DNA from: Giardia muris
Taxonomy: Eukaryota; Fornicata; Diplomonadida; Hexamitidae
NCBI GenBank assembly: GCA_006247105.1
Contig: CM016926.1
Span: 682,001-746,000, forward strand
Direction of reading: 5' to 3'
DNA length: 64,000 bases
The translations under genes were made by a program, and so were the position numbers. The notes beneath the pieces are model-generated. The model had not been told where the DNA came from. It ran no database searches and saw only the letters and a list, made by a program, of their open reading frames with translations. Positions 1-9,500 of this stretch are shown piece after piece. Positions within the stretch are counted from its first letter, which is position 1. Every line of letters begins with the position of its first letter.

Positions 1-1
1 G

Positions 2-3000
2 TCGGGAGTTTCTGCATCGCGCATCCGAGCATTCCTGACCCTTCCAACCGTCGATCGCGGGGTTGTCGAGCGTGTCCCAATGACCGATGATATCGAAAAC
101 GCAATAGAGGTCATAGGTAAGCCCTCCTTCTGCTATGGACTGCTGGAGGACAAGGTAATTCCACCGTTACTCGATGGGGATTATGAGGATAACCTAAAGA
201 GGCAGAAAGATATCATCCGGGGGCGAAACAAGCTTATCTCCAAGCAGAAGAAGGAAGCGGCAGCGCTCCTTAAGTGCGTTCGTGCAGGAACCATCTCCGT
301 TCCCGAGGACGAATGTCGTCTGATAGAGGACTTCCCACGCACACTTGAGCTTGTTCAGAAGTCGGACGAAAGCGCGATTCAGACACTCAATCTCTGGAGC
401 GCGCGTCTGAACCTTCCTCCATGCGATCTGGTCACGAAGGTCAGCGCGTACGACAAGGGACTCTACCGCCCCCCAAAAGGCTCTTCTCAATACGATCGTG
501 TGTGCTACAGTACACTTCACGCACTCGCAGTCGAGGGCCTTTACGCGACATCGGTCGAGCAACAGGCATTTCACAAGCGTGCCCAGCGTTGTCGGAAAGA
601 CCCCGAGCAGTCGCACCACATTCTCCTTGAGCGCTACCGAAAGATCGAGAAGATGGACGACAGTCCTATAGCGCTTCATGAACTCGAGCTGACTATTCGC
701 CGCGGAGAGCTTGTCGGACTCTTTGGAACGGTTGGGTGTGGAAAGACGTCCCTCTTCAGTGCACTCCTGGGAGAGCTCCGTCTTCATCGCAGCTCTCGTT
801 ACTCACATGAGAACTTCTCATCTTACGCACTTGAGGACTCCTACCTCATTTTCGACTACGAGACAGGACACAGCATGCCCGAGAACCGAATCTTCGATAC
901 ACGCGTCCGGCTTGCAGGTCGCATTGCGTACTTCACGCAAGCATCAGTGATCTTCTCTGGGAGCATTCGCGACAATATCCTCTTCTACCGTCCCTATGAT
1001 GAGGAGCGGTATCAGGAGGTCTGTAAGATCTGCTGCCTCATTCCAGATCTTCTCATGCAGGATTATGGAGACCTCACGGAGATCGGTGAGAAGGGTGTTT
1101 CGCTTTCAGGAGGACAGAAGGCACGCGTGGCCCTAGCCCGTGCGGTCTACGCCGATGCAGATATCTATTTCCTAGATGACCCTCTTTCTGCTGTTGATGC
1201 ACATGTTGGGCAGCAGCTTTGGGAGAATGTGATCCTTGGATATCTCCGGGCCAGAGGGAAGACCGTCATCATTGCATCGCATCAGACGCAATACTTCAAG
1301 GACTGTGACCGACTTCTCCAGATGGCCAGCGGGAAGGTTATCTATAACGAGTGTATGTCTGACGTGATGAATGCGGATCCTCTTGAACGTCCCGAGTTCC
1401 TGCGCCAAGTATCGTCAGCTGATACTATTTCTGGTATGCAAACGGTGATGTCAGCAACAGGAATTGTCAATGCCGCTCTTCGTGCGCATCCGAGTATGCC
1501 AGGGTTTAGCAGTGAGAATGTCCAGAAGAACGAGTACACGCAGGAAATGCTCGATCGGGCGTTCCTTAAGACACCACCAGACGTTCAGCAGCAGTCGACC
1601 GAGGAACTTGAGGCAGGCAGTCTATCCTGCAAGATGTACAAACGTTGGTTTAAGTCTGGTACTTATTGGCGTGCGGGAGTATATTTACTCATCCCAATTT
1701 GTTGGCAAGTGGTCTATCAGTATCAGTTTATTTTCATTCAGAGCTGGGCATCGGATGAATTTAAACCCAGCATTCCATATCCATATGGGTATTTCGGGAT
1801 CTATGCAGCAATTGTCGTTGTCTCTGCAGTCTTATCCTGGGGGACCGCCGTTGGAACCATCCCATTCCTTCTTGAGAGCAGTCGTTCTCTCTTTCAGGAT
1901 ATGATCACTTCTCTGTTGCATTCACCGCTGAGGTTCTTTGATACAACGCCTCTCGGGCGCATCCTGAATCGGTTGTCGAAAGACTTTGCAAGCGTCGATA
2001 TGCTTCTGTTTCTATTCATCTCACAGGCTATGCAGGGTATCTTTGAGTTCCTAGGACTTATGGTTACAATCTGTACGTTGGCGTGGCCAACCATTATCAT
2101 TGTTATTCCCATTACTATAGTCTACTTCATATCGTATGGAAGCTTCCGCAGATCAGCACCACAGATGAAACGGCTCGAGGGAGCGGCGAAGTCCCCTGTC
2201 TACAACCTGTGCAATGAGGTCATGACGTCACTTCAATGCATTCGTGCGTATCAGGCTGAAATGAATTTCATCAAAAACAATCGCACTCACCTTGACGCGT
2301 ACCTATCAGCGTACTACTCTCACCTTTCCCTCACCCGCTGGTTTATCCTGCGTCTGAACATTATCTCAACAGTCTTTGGATTCCTCATCATACTTGGACT
2401 CTCAATCATTGCCCCATTGAACATACTGAAGGAATATACAGGTCTTATCATTGGTTACAGCTTCTGGACACAAATCGTTGTAGCCTGGTTCATCACGGTA
2501 TTTGGTCTGTTCGAGTCCGAGATGACATCTGTTGAACGCATTATCGAATATACAGCCCTCCCACCCGAAGACATTGTGCCAAAGGAATGTCAGCGTGTTA
2601 AGGAGCTTGCAGCAGCAGGAACGCCTTGGCCGCGTAAGGAGGGGGCGGGGATCAACGTCAAAGACCTCCGCTATCGTTATCGTCCAGAACTGAGTCTCAC
2701 ACTCAAGGGTTGTACGTTTGAGATTCGTCCCGGTGAGCACGTCGGAGTTGTTGGACGCACAGGGGCGGGGAAGTCCTCCCTGACTCAAGCGTTCTTCCGA
2801 ATTGCGGAGGCAGACCCGGGAAGTTCCATCGAGATCGATGGAGTCAATATCTTGACGGATATCGGTCTGTATCAAGCTCGTGGTGCATTCGCCATCATCC
2901 CTCAGGAGCCTTTTCTCTTCTCCGGAACCCTTCGTCAGTCCCTTTGCGTCTACTCGAGTGCCATTGCAGAAGGTCTTCCACCTCCTCCTGGCGTTGAGAG

Positions 3001-3484
3001 GATCCCCGACGAGAAGCTCTGGCGCGTCTTAGAACAAGTCCAGATGCGTGAGTACTTCGAGAAGCAGCCAGGCGGGCTTGATGCGGAGATCGCGGCCAAC
3101 GGGGATAACCTTTCGGCTGGACAGCGCCAACTCGTCTGTGTCGCCCGTGCTCTTGTCCGTGATCCGAAGATCGTCATCCTCGACGAGGCAACTGCACAGG
3201 TCGACCGCGAGAACGACCGCTTGATCCAGGACACTATTCGTGAGACGATGGCCTCGACGACGATCTTCTCGATTGCGCATCGTCTCGACACGGTCATTGA
3301 CTTTGGTCGCATCCTTGTTGTTGATGCAGGAAAGATTGCGGAGTACGACACTCCTGCAAACCTGCTTCGTCGTGAAGGGAGCATCTTCTCCCAACTCGTT
3401 GAGAAGACAGGTCCGGAGACCGCACAGCATCTCCGTGACGTTGCCTTCGAGTCCGAGCGCCGTCGCGCTGCAGTGAGTGAATAA
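2..3484 (+). CDS. ABC transporter, ABCC/MRP type (5' partial)
   Basis: This is the C-terminal part of an ABCC/MRP-type ATP-driven membrane exporter. The frame is open to the left edge, and its first codons read like the helix joining TMD1 to NBD1 in MRPs (VSASRIRAFLTLP), so the ATG at 80 is internal and TMD1 lies outside the window. NBD1 has Walker A GTVGCGKTS (about nt 728-748), signature LSGGQ (about 1100) and Walker B YFLDDP. It has an Asp where most ABC proteins have the catalytic Glu, which is normal for ABCC NBD1. About 40 extra residues sit between Walker A and the Q-loop. TMD2 spans about nt 1640-2540 with several hydrophobic helices. NBD2 has GRTGAGKSS, LSAGQ and ILDEA, so it is the competent ATPase site. 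The stop codon lies inside an AGTGAAT poly(A) signal. Substrate cannot be told from sequence. Confidence 0.95.
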   Translation, partial: SGVSASRIRAFLTLPTVDRGVVERVPMTDDIENAIEVIGKPSFCYGLLEDKVIPPLLDGDYEDNLKRQKDIIRGRNKLISKQKKEAAALLKCVRAGTISVPEDECRLIEDFPRTLELVQKSDESAIQTLNLWSARLNLPPCDLVTKVSAYDKGLYRPPKGSSQYDRVCYSTLHALAVEGLYATSVEQQAFHKRAQRCRKDPEQSHHILLERYRKIEKMDDSPIALHELELTIRRGELVGLFGTVGCGKTSLFSALLGELRLHRSSRYSHENFSSYALEDSYLIFDYETGHSMPENRIFDTRVRLAGRIAYFTQASVIFSGSIRDNILFYRPYDEERYQEVCKICCLIPDLLMQDYGDLTEIGEKGVSLSGGQKARVALARAVYADADIYFLDDPLSAVDAHVGQQLWENVILGYLRARGKTVIIASHQTQYFKDCDRLLQMASGKVIYNECMSDVMNADPLERPEFLRQVSSADTISGMQTVMSATGIVNAALRAHPSMPGFSSENVQKNEYTQEMLDRAFLKTPPDVQQQSTEELEAGSLSCKMYKRWFKSGTYWRAGVYLLIPICWQVVYQYQFIFIQSWASDEFKPSIPYPYGYFGIYAAIVVVSAVLSWGTAVGTIPFLLESSRSLFQDMITSLLHSPLRFFDTTPLGRILNRLSKDFASVDMLLFLFISQAMQGIFEFLGLMVTICTLAWPTIIIVIPITIVYFISYGSFRRSAPQMKRLEGAAKSPVYNLCNEVMTSLQCIRAYQAEMNFIKNNRTHLDAYLSAYYSHLSLTRWFILRLNIISTVFGFLIILGLSIIAPLNILKEYTGLIIGYSFWTQIVVAWFITVFGLFESEMTSVERIIEYTALPPEDIVPKECQRVKELAAAGTPWPRKEGAGINVKDLRYRYRPELSLTLKGCTFEIRPGEHVGVVGRTGAGKSSLTQAFFRIAEADPGSSIEIDGVNILTDIGLYQARGAFAIIPQEPFLFSGTLRQSLCVYSSAIAEGLPPPPGVERIPDEKLWRVLEQVQMREYFEKQPGGLDAEIAANGDNLSAGQRQLVCVARALVRDPKIVILDEATAQVDRENDRLIQDTIRETMASTTIFSIAHRLDTVIDFGRILVVDAGKIAEYDTPANLLRREGSIFSQLVEKTGPETAQHLRDVAFESERRRAAVSE
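3476..3482 (+). terminator. Poly(A) signal AGTGAAT overlapping the stop of the ABC transporter
   Basis: AGTGAAT matches the Giardia AGTRAAY polyadenylation signal and is built from the last two sense codons plus the first base of the TAA stop. The next start codon is 36 bp away. Confidence 0.7.
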
Positions 3485-3517
3485 TGAGTTTGAAAGCGAT
3501 GTTAGCAGCATTTCCAG

Positions 3518-4642
3518 ATGATGCCAGAGAGTGTGATACCACCCTTATCGGTCGAGATTGTTCGAGGCATACAAAACACAAAGCACATGGACGGCGTTGA
3601 ATTCGCATCGGGCTACGTGCGTTTTGGTAAGATCGCCACGGCAGGGACCCTCGAGGTCTATCCAGCCCAGAAGGGGGACGAGGCGGTGGCAATCCTTACC
3701 TGCGACTATTCCGGTTACACAGACTCGGACGAGCACCGCTTCCGCAACCGCAACAACGAGTACAACGACTATAACGGGGCGAACACGGAGGTCGTCTCCT
3801 CCATCATGAGTCCACACCTAGCACGCCTGACGCACTACTATAACGACGACGGTGCGCGCACTCTCCAGATGGCGATCCCGTACGGCTACGCGACGCTCTA
3901 CGATGTTCTCGTTGAGCGTAAGAACCAGAGCCAAGCGTTCCCCGAGGAGGACATCTGTCAGGTCTTCTCGGCACTCGTTAGCGCACTTAGCTTCATGCAT
4001 AGTGAGGAGAAGCCAGAGACTGATTATGAGGAGATTCCCCATCTTGCTGTCCATCCCAAGAACATCATGCTTCACGATTCTCCGAATTACATCACTCTTG
4101 GGTTTCCGTACCTTTGCCCTGCGGCTTCCTTCAAGAACGGATATCCCGAGACTTTTGGTGAGTTTGGGGAGGCTCACTATGCGTCCCCAAGCTTCTTGAG
4201 GCGTGATTCCGATGGTCACATCAGTGACGACATCTTCTCCTTGGGTATGGTCCTTTACTCCATGGCCACGCTCTCGACTCCTTTCACAGCCTGTAAGGAC
4301 ATCTCGAGCCTTGAGTCTGCGTATCAGGACAAGGGGATCGTAGAGCCCAGTAACCACAAATACTCCAAGGACCTCATGGATATCATCATGAGTATGCTCA
4401 CAGTAGATGGATCACGTCGTCCGAAGGTTACTGATCTTAAGGACAATGCAATTGTCACTAGGACCAAGGCTGGGGCACTTTCAAAGGTACCAGCCCCGGT
4501 TCCAGTCGCTCTAAGTGGAGAGGATGAAAAACCAATGGCCGAGCTAAAACCCATGAAAGCTAAGTCCGAGAAGTCTGAAAATAGACCAAAACCTGTCGAG
4601 CAAAACGATACTTCCTCTTGTTGTTGTTGCTGTTGTTGTTGA
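3518..4642 (+). CDS. Protein pseudokinase (NEK-like fold) with poly-cysteine C-terminus
   Basis: A 374-residue kinase-like protein that probably cannot phosphorylate. The C-lobe layout is recognisable: HLAVHPKNIML (about residues 176-186) sits where HRDLKPxNIL belongs, LGFPYLCP replaces the DFG region, HYASPSF resembles an APE segment (about 219-225), and DDIFSLGMVLYSMAT is the usual helix F. The catalytic Asp of HRD and the Mg-binding DFG are gone, and no glycine loop is visible. The tail is charged, Lys/Glu/Pro-rich and ends in seven consecutive cysteines. The Cys run could be S-acylated and tether the protein to membrane; that is inference. Giardia carries a large expansion of NEK-type kinases, many of them dead. 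There are two adjacent ATGs (3518 and 3521). An ankyrin-RING gene follows on the same strand. Confidence 0.8.
   Translation: MMPESVIPPLSVEIVRGIQNTKHMDGVEFASGYVRFGKIATAGTLEVYPAQKGDEAVAILTCDYSGYTDSDEHRFRNRNNEYNDYNGANTEVVSSIMSPHLARLTHYYNDDGARTLQMAIPYGYATLYDVLVERKNQSQAFPEEDICQVFSALVSALSFMHSEEKPETDYEEIPHLAVHPKNIMLHDSPNYITLGFPYLCPAASFKNGYPETFGEFGEAHYASPSFLRRDSDGHISDDIFSLGMVLYSMATLSTPFTACKDISSLESAYQDKGIVEPSNHKYSKDLMDIIMSMLTVDGSRRPKVTDLKDNAIVTRTKAGALSKVPAPVPVALSGEDEKPMAELKPMKAKSEKSENRPKPVEQNDTSSCCCCCCC
4619..4639 (+). repeat. TGT/TGC trinucleotide run encoding seven cysteines
   Basis: Seven cysteine codons in a row (six TGT, one TGC) directly before the TGA stop of the pseudokinase. It is a short in-frame microsatellite, so its length may vary between strains. 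Confidence 0.9.
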
Positions 4643-4653
4643 ATATTAGATTT

Positions 4654-4660
4654 AGTGAAT
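4654..4660 (+). terminator. Poly(A) signal AGTGAAT
   Basis: A perfect match to Giardia AGTRAAY, beginning 12 bp after the pseudokinase stop codon. The rest of the spacer to 4760 shows no gene; it ends in an A-rich run (4752-4760) immediately before the next ATG, as expected for a Giardia initiator. Confidence 0.75.
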
Positions 4661-4760
4661 AAGAACTGCATGGACTGCAGCCTGCCTTAAGAATGCATCT
4701 GAAGTGATATATTCCTTTCAGGTTGAGGACCGACTTTAGTAATTGAGGAGAAGAAAAAAT

Positions 4761-6332
4761 ATGCCGGAGACCGCGTTGATAGTTGCGGCGGCCCATGGAG
4801 ATGCTCATGCGGTTCGCAAGAACATTGGGGAGGCAAGAAAAAAGTATCGGGGTCTTACTGCTCTTATGTACGCCACGAAGAGAGGACACATTGAGTGTGT
4901 CCGAATACTTGCAAGGCATGAGGCAAAGCTGCTTAGCGACAACCACCATAGTGCACTGCACTTGGCGGCTCAGTATGGATATGCCACAATTGTCGAGCTT
5001 CTTACTCCATTAGAAGCGGGGATACGATCGCAGGAGGGCTGGACGGCCCTGATGTATGCCGTAGCGAATGGGAATCTGGAGTGTATCAAGCACCTCCTGG
5101 CACCAGAGGCAAGAATACAAGATAAAGATGGTCGGACGGCACTCATGCATGCAATCAGCCGGAATAGAGTAGGTTGTGCCCAGGAGCTCCTTTGTGAGGC
5201 GGGAATCCAAGCAAATAACGGGCTAACCGCTCTGATGCTAGCGTCGCGCTATAATATGCAGACCTTGATCGAATTGCTTCTCCCTTATGAACGAGAATTA
5301 CGGGATTCTGATGGGCATAGTGCGTCATGGTACGCCCTAGCAAATATCGAAAAGAGTAGCAGTCAAACGACGTGGAAGTCTTCTCAAGACCAGGACCAAG
5401 ACCAAGACGGGACATTGAAGTCATCGTTGACATCGTTATCTAAGAAGCACCTTGCCACTGGGCTTGAAAATGTAGAGAAAGATTGTACAAAACTAATGGT
5501 TGCAGCCAAGCAAGGAGATATCGAACAGGTCCGAATTCTTAAAGAACAAGAGCTTCGACTTCAAACTCAAGATGGGTGGACCGCCTTGATGTTTGCCGCA
5601 CAGTATGGGCATATTGGGTGCGTAAAGCTTCTTCTTGACGAGGCCGACCTTGAGAACTCCCAAGGAGAGACTGCGCTCGACGTTGCAGAGCTTGCTTGCG
5701 GTTCACAAGAATTCATCAAGCGTTGTATTAGGTGTGCAAGGATTATTAGGGAGCATACCTCTTCTCAGAAAAGGAGTCTTATCACTCATCTCGATAACGC
5801 CTTGACAGACCTAATTCGGGCGCGAGCCGCGCTTGAAACGTTCTCCCCTACAGGTCTGGTACACGAAGTCGATTGCGATATCTCCTCTTTCATCTCGACA
5901 TTGGAGGCGTTGCAACGGAAGGCTGTACAATTAACGGAGAGCAAGGCTACGACGTCTCATAATCAATTCGCCAATCTTCTTGTGGAAAGTCAACAAAAGA
6001 TCACAGCACTTACTGAGGAACTAGAACAGCAACGTCGAGAGCTACAGGAACTTACACGTATGCCTCCAGAGATCCAAAGCGCGAATGAATACACACCGGG
6101 TGAGCTCAACACTTTGCGCGAGACGTTATCTGCTTCTCTGCGTACAGTGACTACGGCTCAAGCGGTCTTTCGAGCCAACGTCTGTATCATTTGTCACTCG
6201 GCTACAAAGAGCATTCTTTTCCAACCATGTACTCATCTTTGTGCTTGTGAGGAATGTGGAAAAGACCTTCCTGGAAAGCCTTGTCCTATTTGCAAGACGA
6301 TAATCAGTTCAGTACGAAAGGTTTATCTTTGA
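4761..6332 (+). CDS. Ankyrin-repeat protein with C-terminal RING finger
   Basis: A 523-residue protein. About eight ankyrin repeats with the core TALM-AA/GH-EC-LL fill residues 20-320, interrupted near 205-240 by a Ser/Gln/Asp-rich stretch containing repeated DQ pairs. A coiled coil (about 395-440, QQKITALTEELEQQRREL) follows. The C-terminus carries a C3HC4-type RING, CIIC...PCTHLCACEEC...CPIC (about 475-511). This suggests an E3 ubiquitin ligase whose ankyrins choose the target; activity is inferred. The ATG at 4761 is preferred over the upstream in-frame TTG at 4743 because an A-rich run lies just before it. It is close in layout to the 815-residue ankyrin-RING protein encoded at 12076-14523. 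Confidence 0.9.
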   Translation: MPETALIVAAAHGDAHAVRKNIGEARKKYRGLTALMYATKRGHIECVRILARHEAKLLSDNHHSALHLAAQYGYATIVELLTPLEAGIRSQEGWTALMYAVANGNLECIKHLLAPEARIQDKDGRTALMHAISRNRVGCAQELLCEAGIQANNGLTALMLASRYNMQTLIELLLPYERELRDSDGHSASWYALANIEKSSSQTTWKSSQDQDQDQDGTLKSSLTSLSKKHLATGLENVEKDCTKLMVAAKQGDIEQVRILKEQELRLQTQDGWTALMFAAQYGHIGCVKLLLDEADLENSQGETALDVAELACGSQEFIKRCIRCARIIREHTSSQKRSLITHLDNALTDLIRARAALETFSPTGLVHEVDCDISSFISTLEALQRKAVQLTESKATTSHNQFANLLVESQQKITALTEELEQQRRELQELTRMPPEIQSANEYTPGELNTLRETLSASLRTVTTAQAVFRANVCIICHSATKSILFQPCTHLCACEECGKDLPGKPCPICKTIISSVRKVYL

Positions 6333-6502
6333 CCCTCTATGTCTTGTCTCCCTCCCATAGAGGTACTCGTCTAGTTAATGATATGTGATCTATCTCTATT
6401 CATACTAGATGGTACCTGCTTAATTTCAAGTAAGAATACCTATCTCCCCATATATGCCCCCACGTCTTCCTCCATTTATAGAGCAATAGTATCGCCCAAA
6501 GT

Positions 6503-6509
6503 GTTCACT
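6503..6509 (-). terminator. Poly(A) signal AGTGAAC of the EGF/CxxC surface protein
   Basis: AGTGAAC on the minus strand begins 7 bp after the TGA stop at 6516-6518. The surrounding spacer 6333-6502 is AT-rich and shows no convincing gene. Confidence 0.75.
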
Positions 6510-6515
6510 ACTATC

Positions 6516-9500
6516 TCAAATGAACGTCCCAGACTCATCTGCGGTCATAAAAGATACGTAGTCGACACTATCTCCCATACGGATACGCCGCGACGAGAAG
6601 GATGACTTTCTTCTTATGGAGCCCTTGTTACGAAAACGGAACCAATAGACGCAGAAACCCACGATTCCGCCGATGATGGCAAGAACGACAACCACGATCC
6701 CAATGATCGCACCAAGACTAAGTCCTGCCTTGCTCTCGAGACAGAAGAGCTCGGCTGACCCATTTCGGAAGATAGGATGACAAAGAGTACAACCCTTCTT
6801 CCCACTAAGGCCCATAATCACCTCTGTATCATCGCAAGGACGACACGTATTAGAGGGCTGGCCATTATATCCAAGCTGATTGAAATATCCGAGACGGCAC
6901 GCATTACACTGATCCGAACGCGGCCCAAAACAGCCCAGACATGAGGGATGGCACCCGACACAGCTTCCATTATCCTGGAAGAACCCCAACTTACATGTGC
7001 TACAGCTGCCTCGCAAGTCACATACCTCACAATTGTCAGGACATGAAAAACAATCATTATTGATACTGAAGAAACCGGAAGAACAGAGCTGGCAGCTTCC
7101 ATTACCAGTCGTTTGTTGGCAAACCGAGCTTCCAGGAAGCCGAGATGATGAATAACACCCTCCCATATAAAGGAAGTAGTCTTCGGAACACTTCGTGCAA
7201 GCGCCTTCCAGAACTCTCAAGCAGGGACTGGCCGCTCGCCCAAGAGAGGTGCAGCTTCCTTCCAAGGGGTACATATCATCGGAGCAGCGCGAGCAGTAAC
7301 GTCCTCCATCTATCACGGCACCGCAGGTGGCGCAGTCATCCTTGCCAACAGTGCATTCAGGAAGGCAGTTACCAGCCATCTCCGTTTGGTTACCACGGAT
7401 AGTGCCTTGAGCACAGGTGATGCAATCTTTCTCGGTTGGGCCTGAACATGTTGTACAGGCTGCATTGCAGATACTGCAAGTGCCGTTCTCGTCAGGATAG
7501 TATCCCGCAACACAGGTGTTGCAGATCTTCTCAGTATCGCAGACGGCGCAATTGGGAATCGTACATAGCATGCATTCCTTCGAGTTATGTTCTAGAAAGT
7601 AGCCAGCACTACAGGTGCACACGTACGAGCGCTGATATTTTGAATACTCGCACTTACCCTTCCCACCACATTCATCATCCCCACGACAGTAATCGGCGAC
7701 GCACACCGCCTCAGATGAAACGCCGTACTCTCTGAAGCCTAGCATGCAGTCCGTGCATAAAGTTCCCATATACCCCGGGTTGCACTCACAAGAGTATGTG
7801 CCATCGACTTGAGAGAACTTGCAGTCGCCATGATTGCTACAAGAGGGGTCGTCGATACAGAAGTCACGGACACACCGGTTAGCAAAGGGGTCATCCCCCA
7901 TGCGATATCCAGCCGAACACCCTGAACAATCCACCCCGGTATATCCTGGGTTACACTCGCAAGAATATGTCCCATTGAGGGGGGATGAGACACAAGTCCC
8001 ATTTCCATCACAAGCAGGGTCACCCACACATAGGTCACGCACACATCGGTTGAGAAACCGACCCTCTCCCAGGCGATATCCAGCTGTACAATCCGAACAA
8101 TTGACTCCGGAATACCCAATACTGCAGTTGCAAGAATATGATCCATCAATATTGGAGGAGATGCAGTCACCATTCCCACCACAAGGAGGGGAACCAATGC
8201 AGAAGTCACGGACGCAGATTCCGGCGAAGCGATTTTCTCCCATACGATATCCATCGGCACAACTCGAACAATCAATCCCAGAGTACCCCGTTCTGCATCT
8301 GCACTCGTATACAAGCCTTTCATCATCGAATTCGCAGGTTCCAGTGCCATTACACGTAAGACCGTTATAATCACATAGGTTGGGGAAGCAATGGTCTTTA
8401 TAAGTGTCGTTCCCCCTCATATATTTTGCCGCGCAATCGGCACATTGGTCTCCAGAGAACTTATCCTCGCACATGCAGATGCCGTTCCATAAGCAAATTC
8501 CACGCCCGCTACACGCTTCGGTCCCCACGATTTCAGACGAGAAACAGCTATCTGGAAGACATGCTCCCGTCAGAGAGTCAAACTTGGTTCCAGTCTCACA
8601 GGCACAGCTCCAACTGGCGACGTTGTTAGTTGTATCAGGACTGAAAATACAAGTGCCTCGACCACCACAGAGGTTGGCGGTGTCACCACAGTTCCCACCT
8701 ATAGGGACACAGCTCCCCGAAAACGTTTGGAAAAAGCCAGGTCCGCACTCGCAATGCCATCCCCGATTGAATACACATTCCCCACCGTTGTTACAGACGG
8801 TTCCATCAAAAATGCACGCAGGACTAGCGCACACAGTACTCGTATTCGTGATCTTGTAGACGTCGTTCTCATCCTTCTCAAGAGTGTAGTATTCGTGTTC
8901 CGTAAGCAAGGGCTCACATTTGTCGCAGAGGTCGCCTTCATATCCTTTTTGACACTCACATACTCCGAAGTTCGAATTCGAGGAAAGAATGCAAGATCCA
9001 TGAGTACCGCAGGTGGTATTATTGGTGCATGCAGGACTGGAGCAATTGACACCCATGTAGCCGGAACTGCACTCGCATACTGAATAGTCAGTGCTACTGC
9101 GTTTGCAAGTTCCCTGGCCGCTACACACCTCAACAGGTGTAACTGTTGAGTCATAACCACAGAGAGGAAGACTGCAATCAAGGCCTCCAAGATAGTCGGG
9201 GCAGGTGGTACAGGACTGAACCCCGTTATTGTCTGTGCATGTCAATTTTTGCGACTCGATGGTCGGGCATAGGTCAGTGCCATTAGCCGCAAGGCACTTA
9301 TAGGTCTCACAAAATTCTCCACTGAAATTGTCACGACACTCGCACCACGAGACATAATATTTCTCGCCACTGCCAGGGACTTTAGTCTGGCAGGTGCCAC
9401 CATTGCTACAATACTTGAGGTTACTCGTGCCGTCTATTAGCTGCATATCACACGAGTTAACGTAACAGTCCGCGCCAGAGAAGCCAGGAAGACAAGAGCA

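Noticed and set aside
6378..6605. Plus-strand ORF of 75 codons at the 3' end of the EGF/CxxC gene
   Set aside because: It overlaps the C-terminal coding part of the surface protein; low-complexity translation with no start context.
6516..6640. VSP-type C-terminal CRGKA tail
   Set aside because: The tail is about 40 residues and basic, without CRGKA, so the gene is not called a VSP.
7700..8400. Regularly spaced near-repeats considered as a CRISPR-like array
   Set aside because: They are in-frame EGF modules with conserved Cys and Gly codons, not direct repeats with unique spacers.
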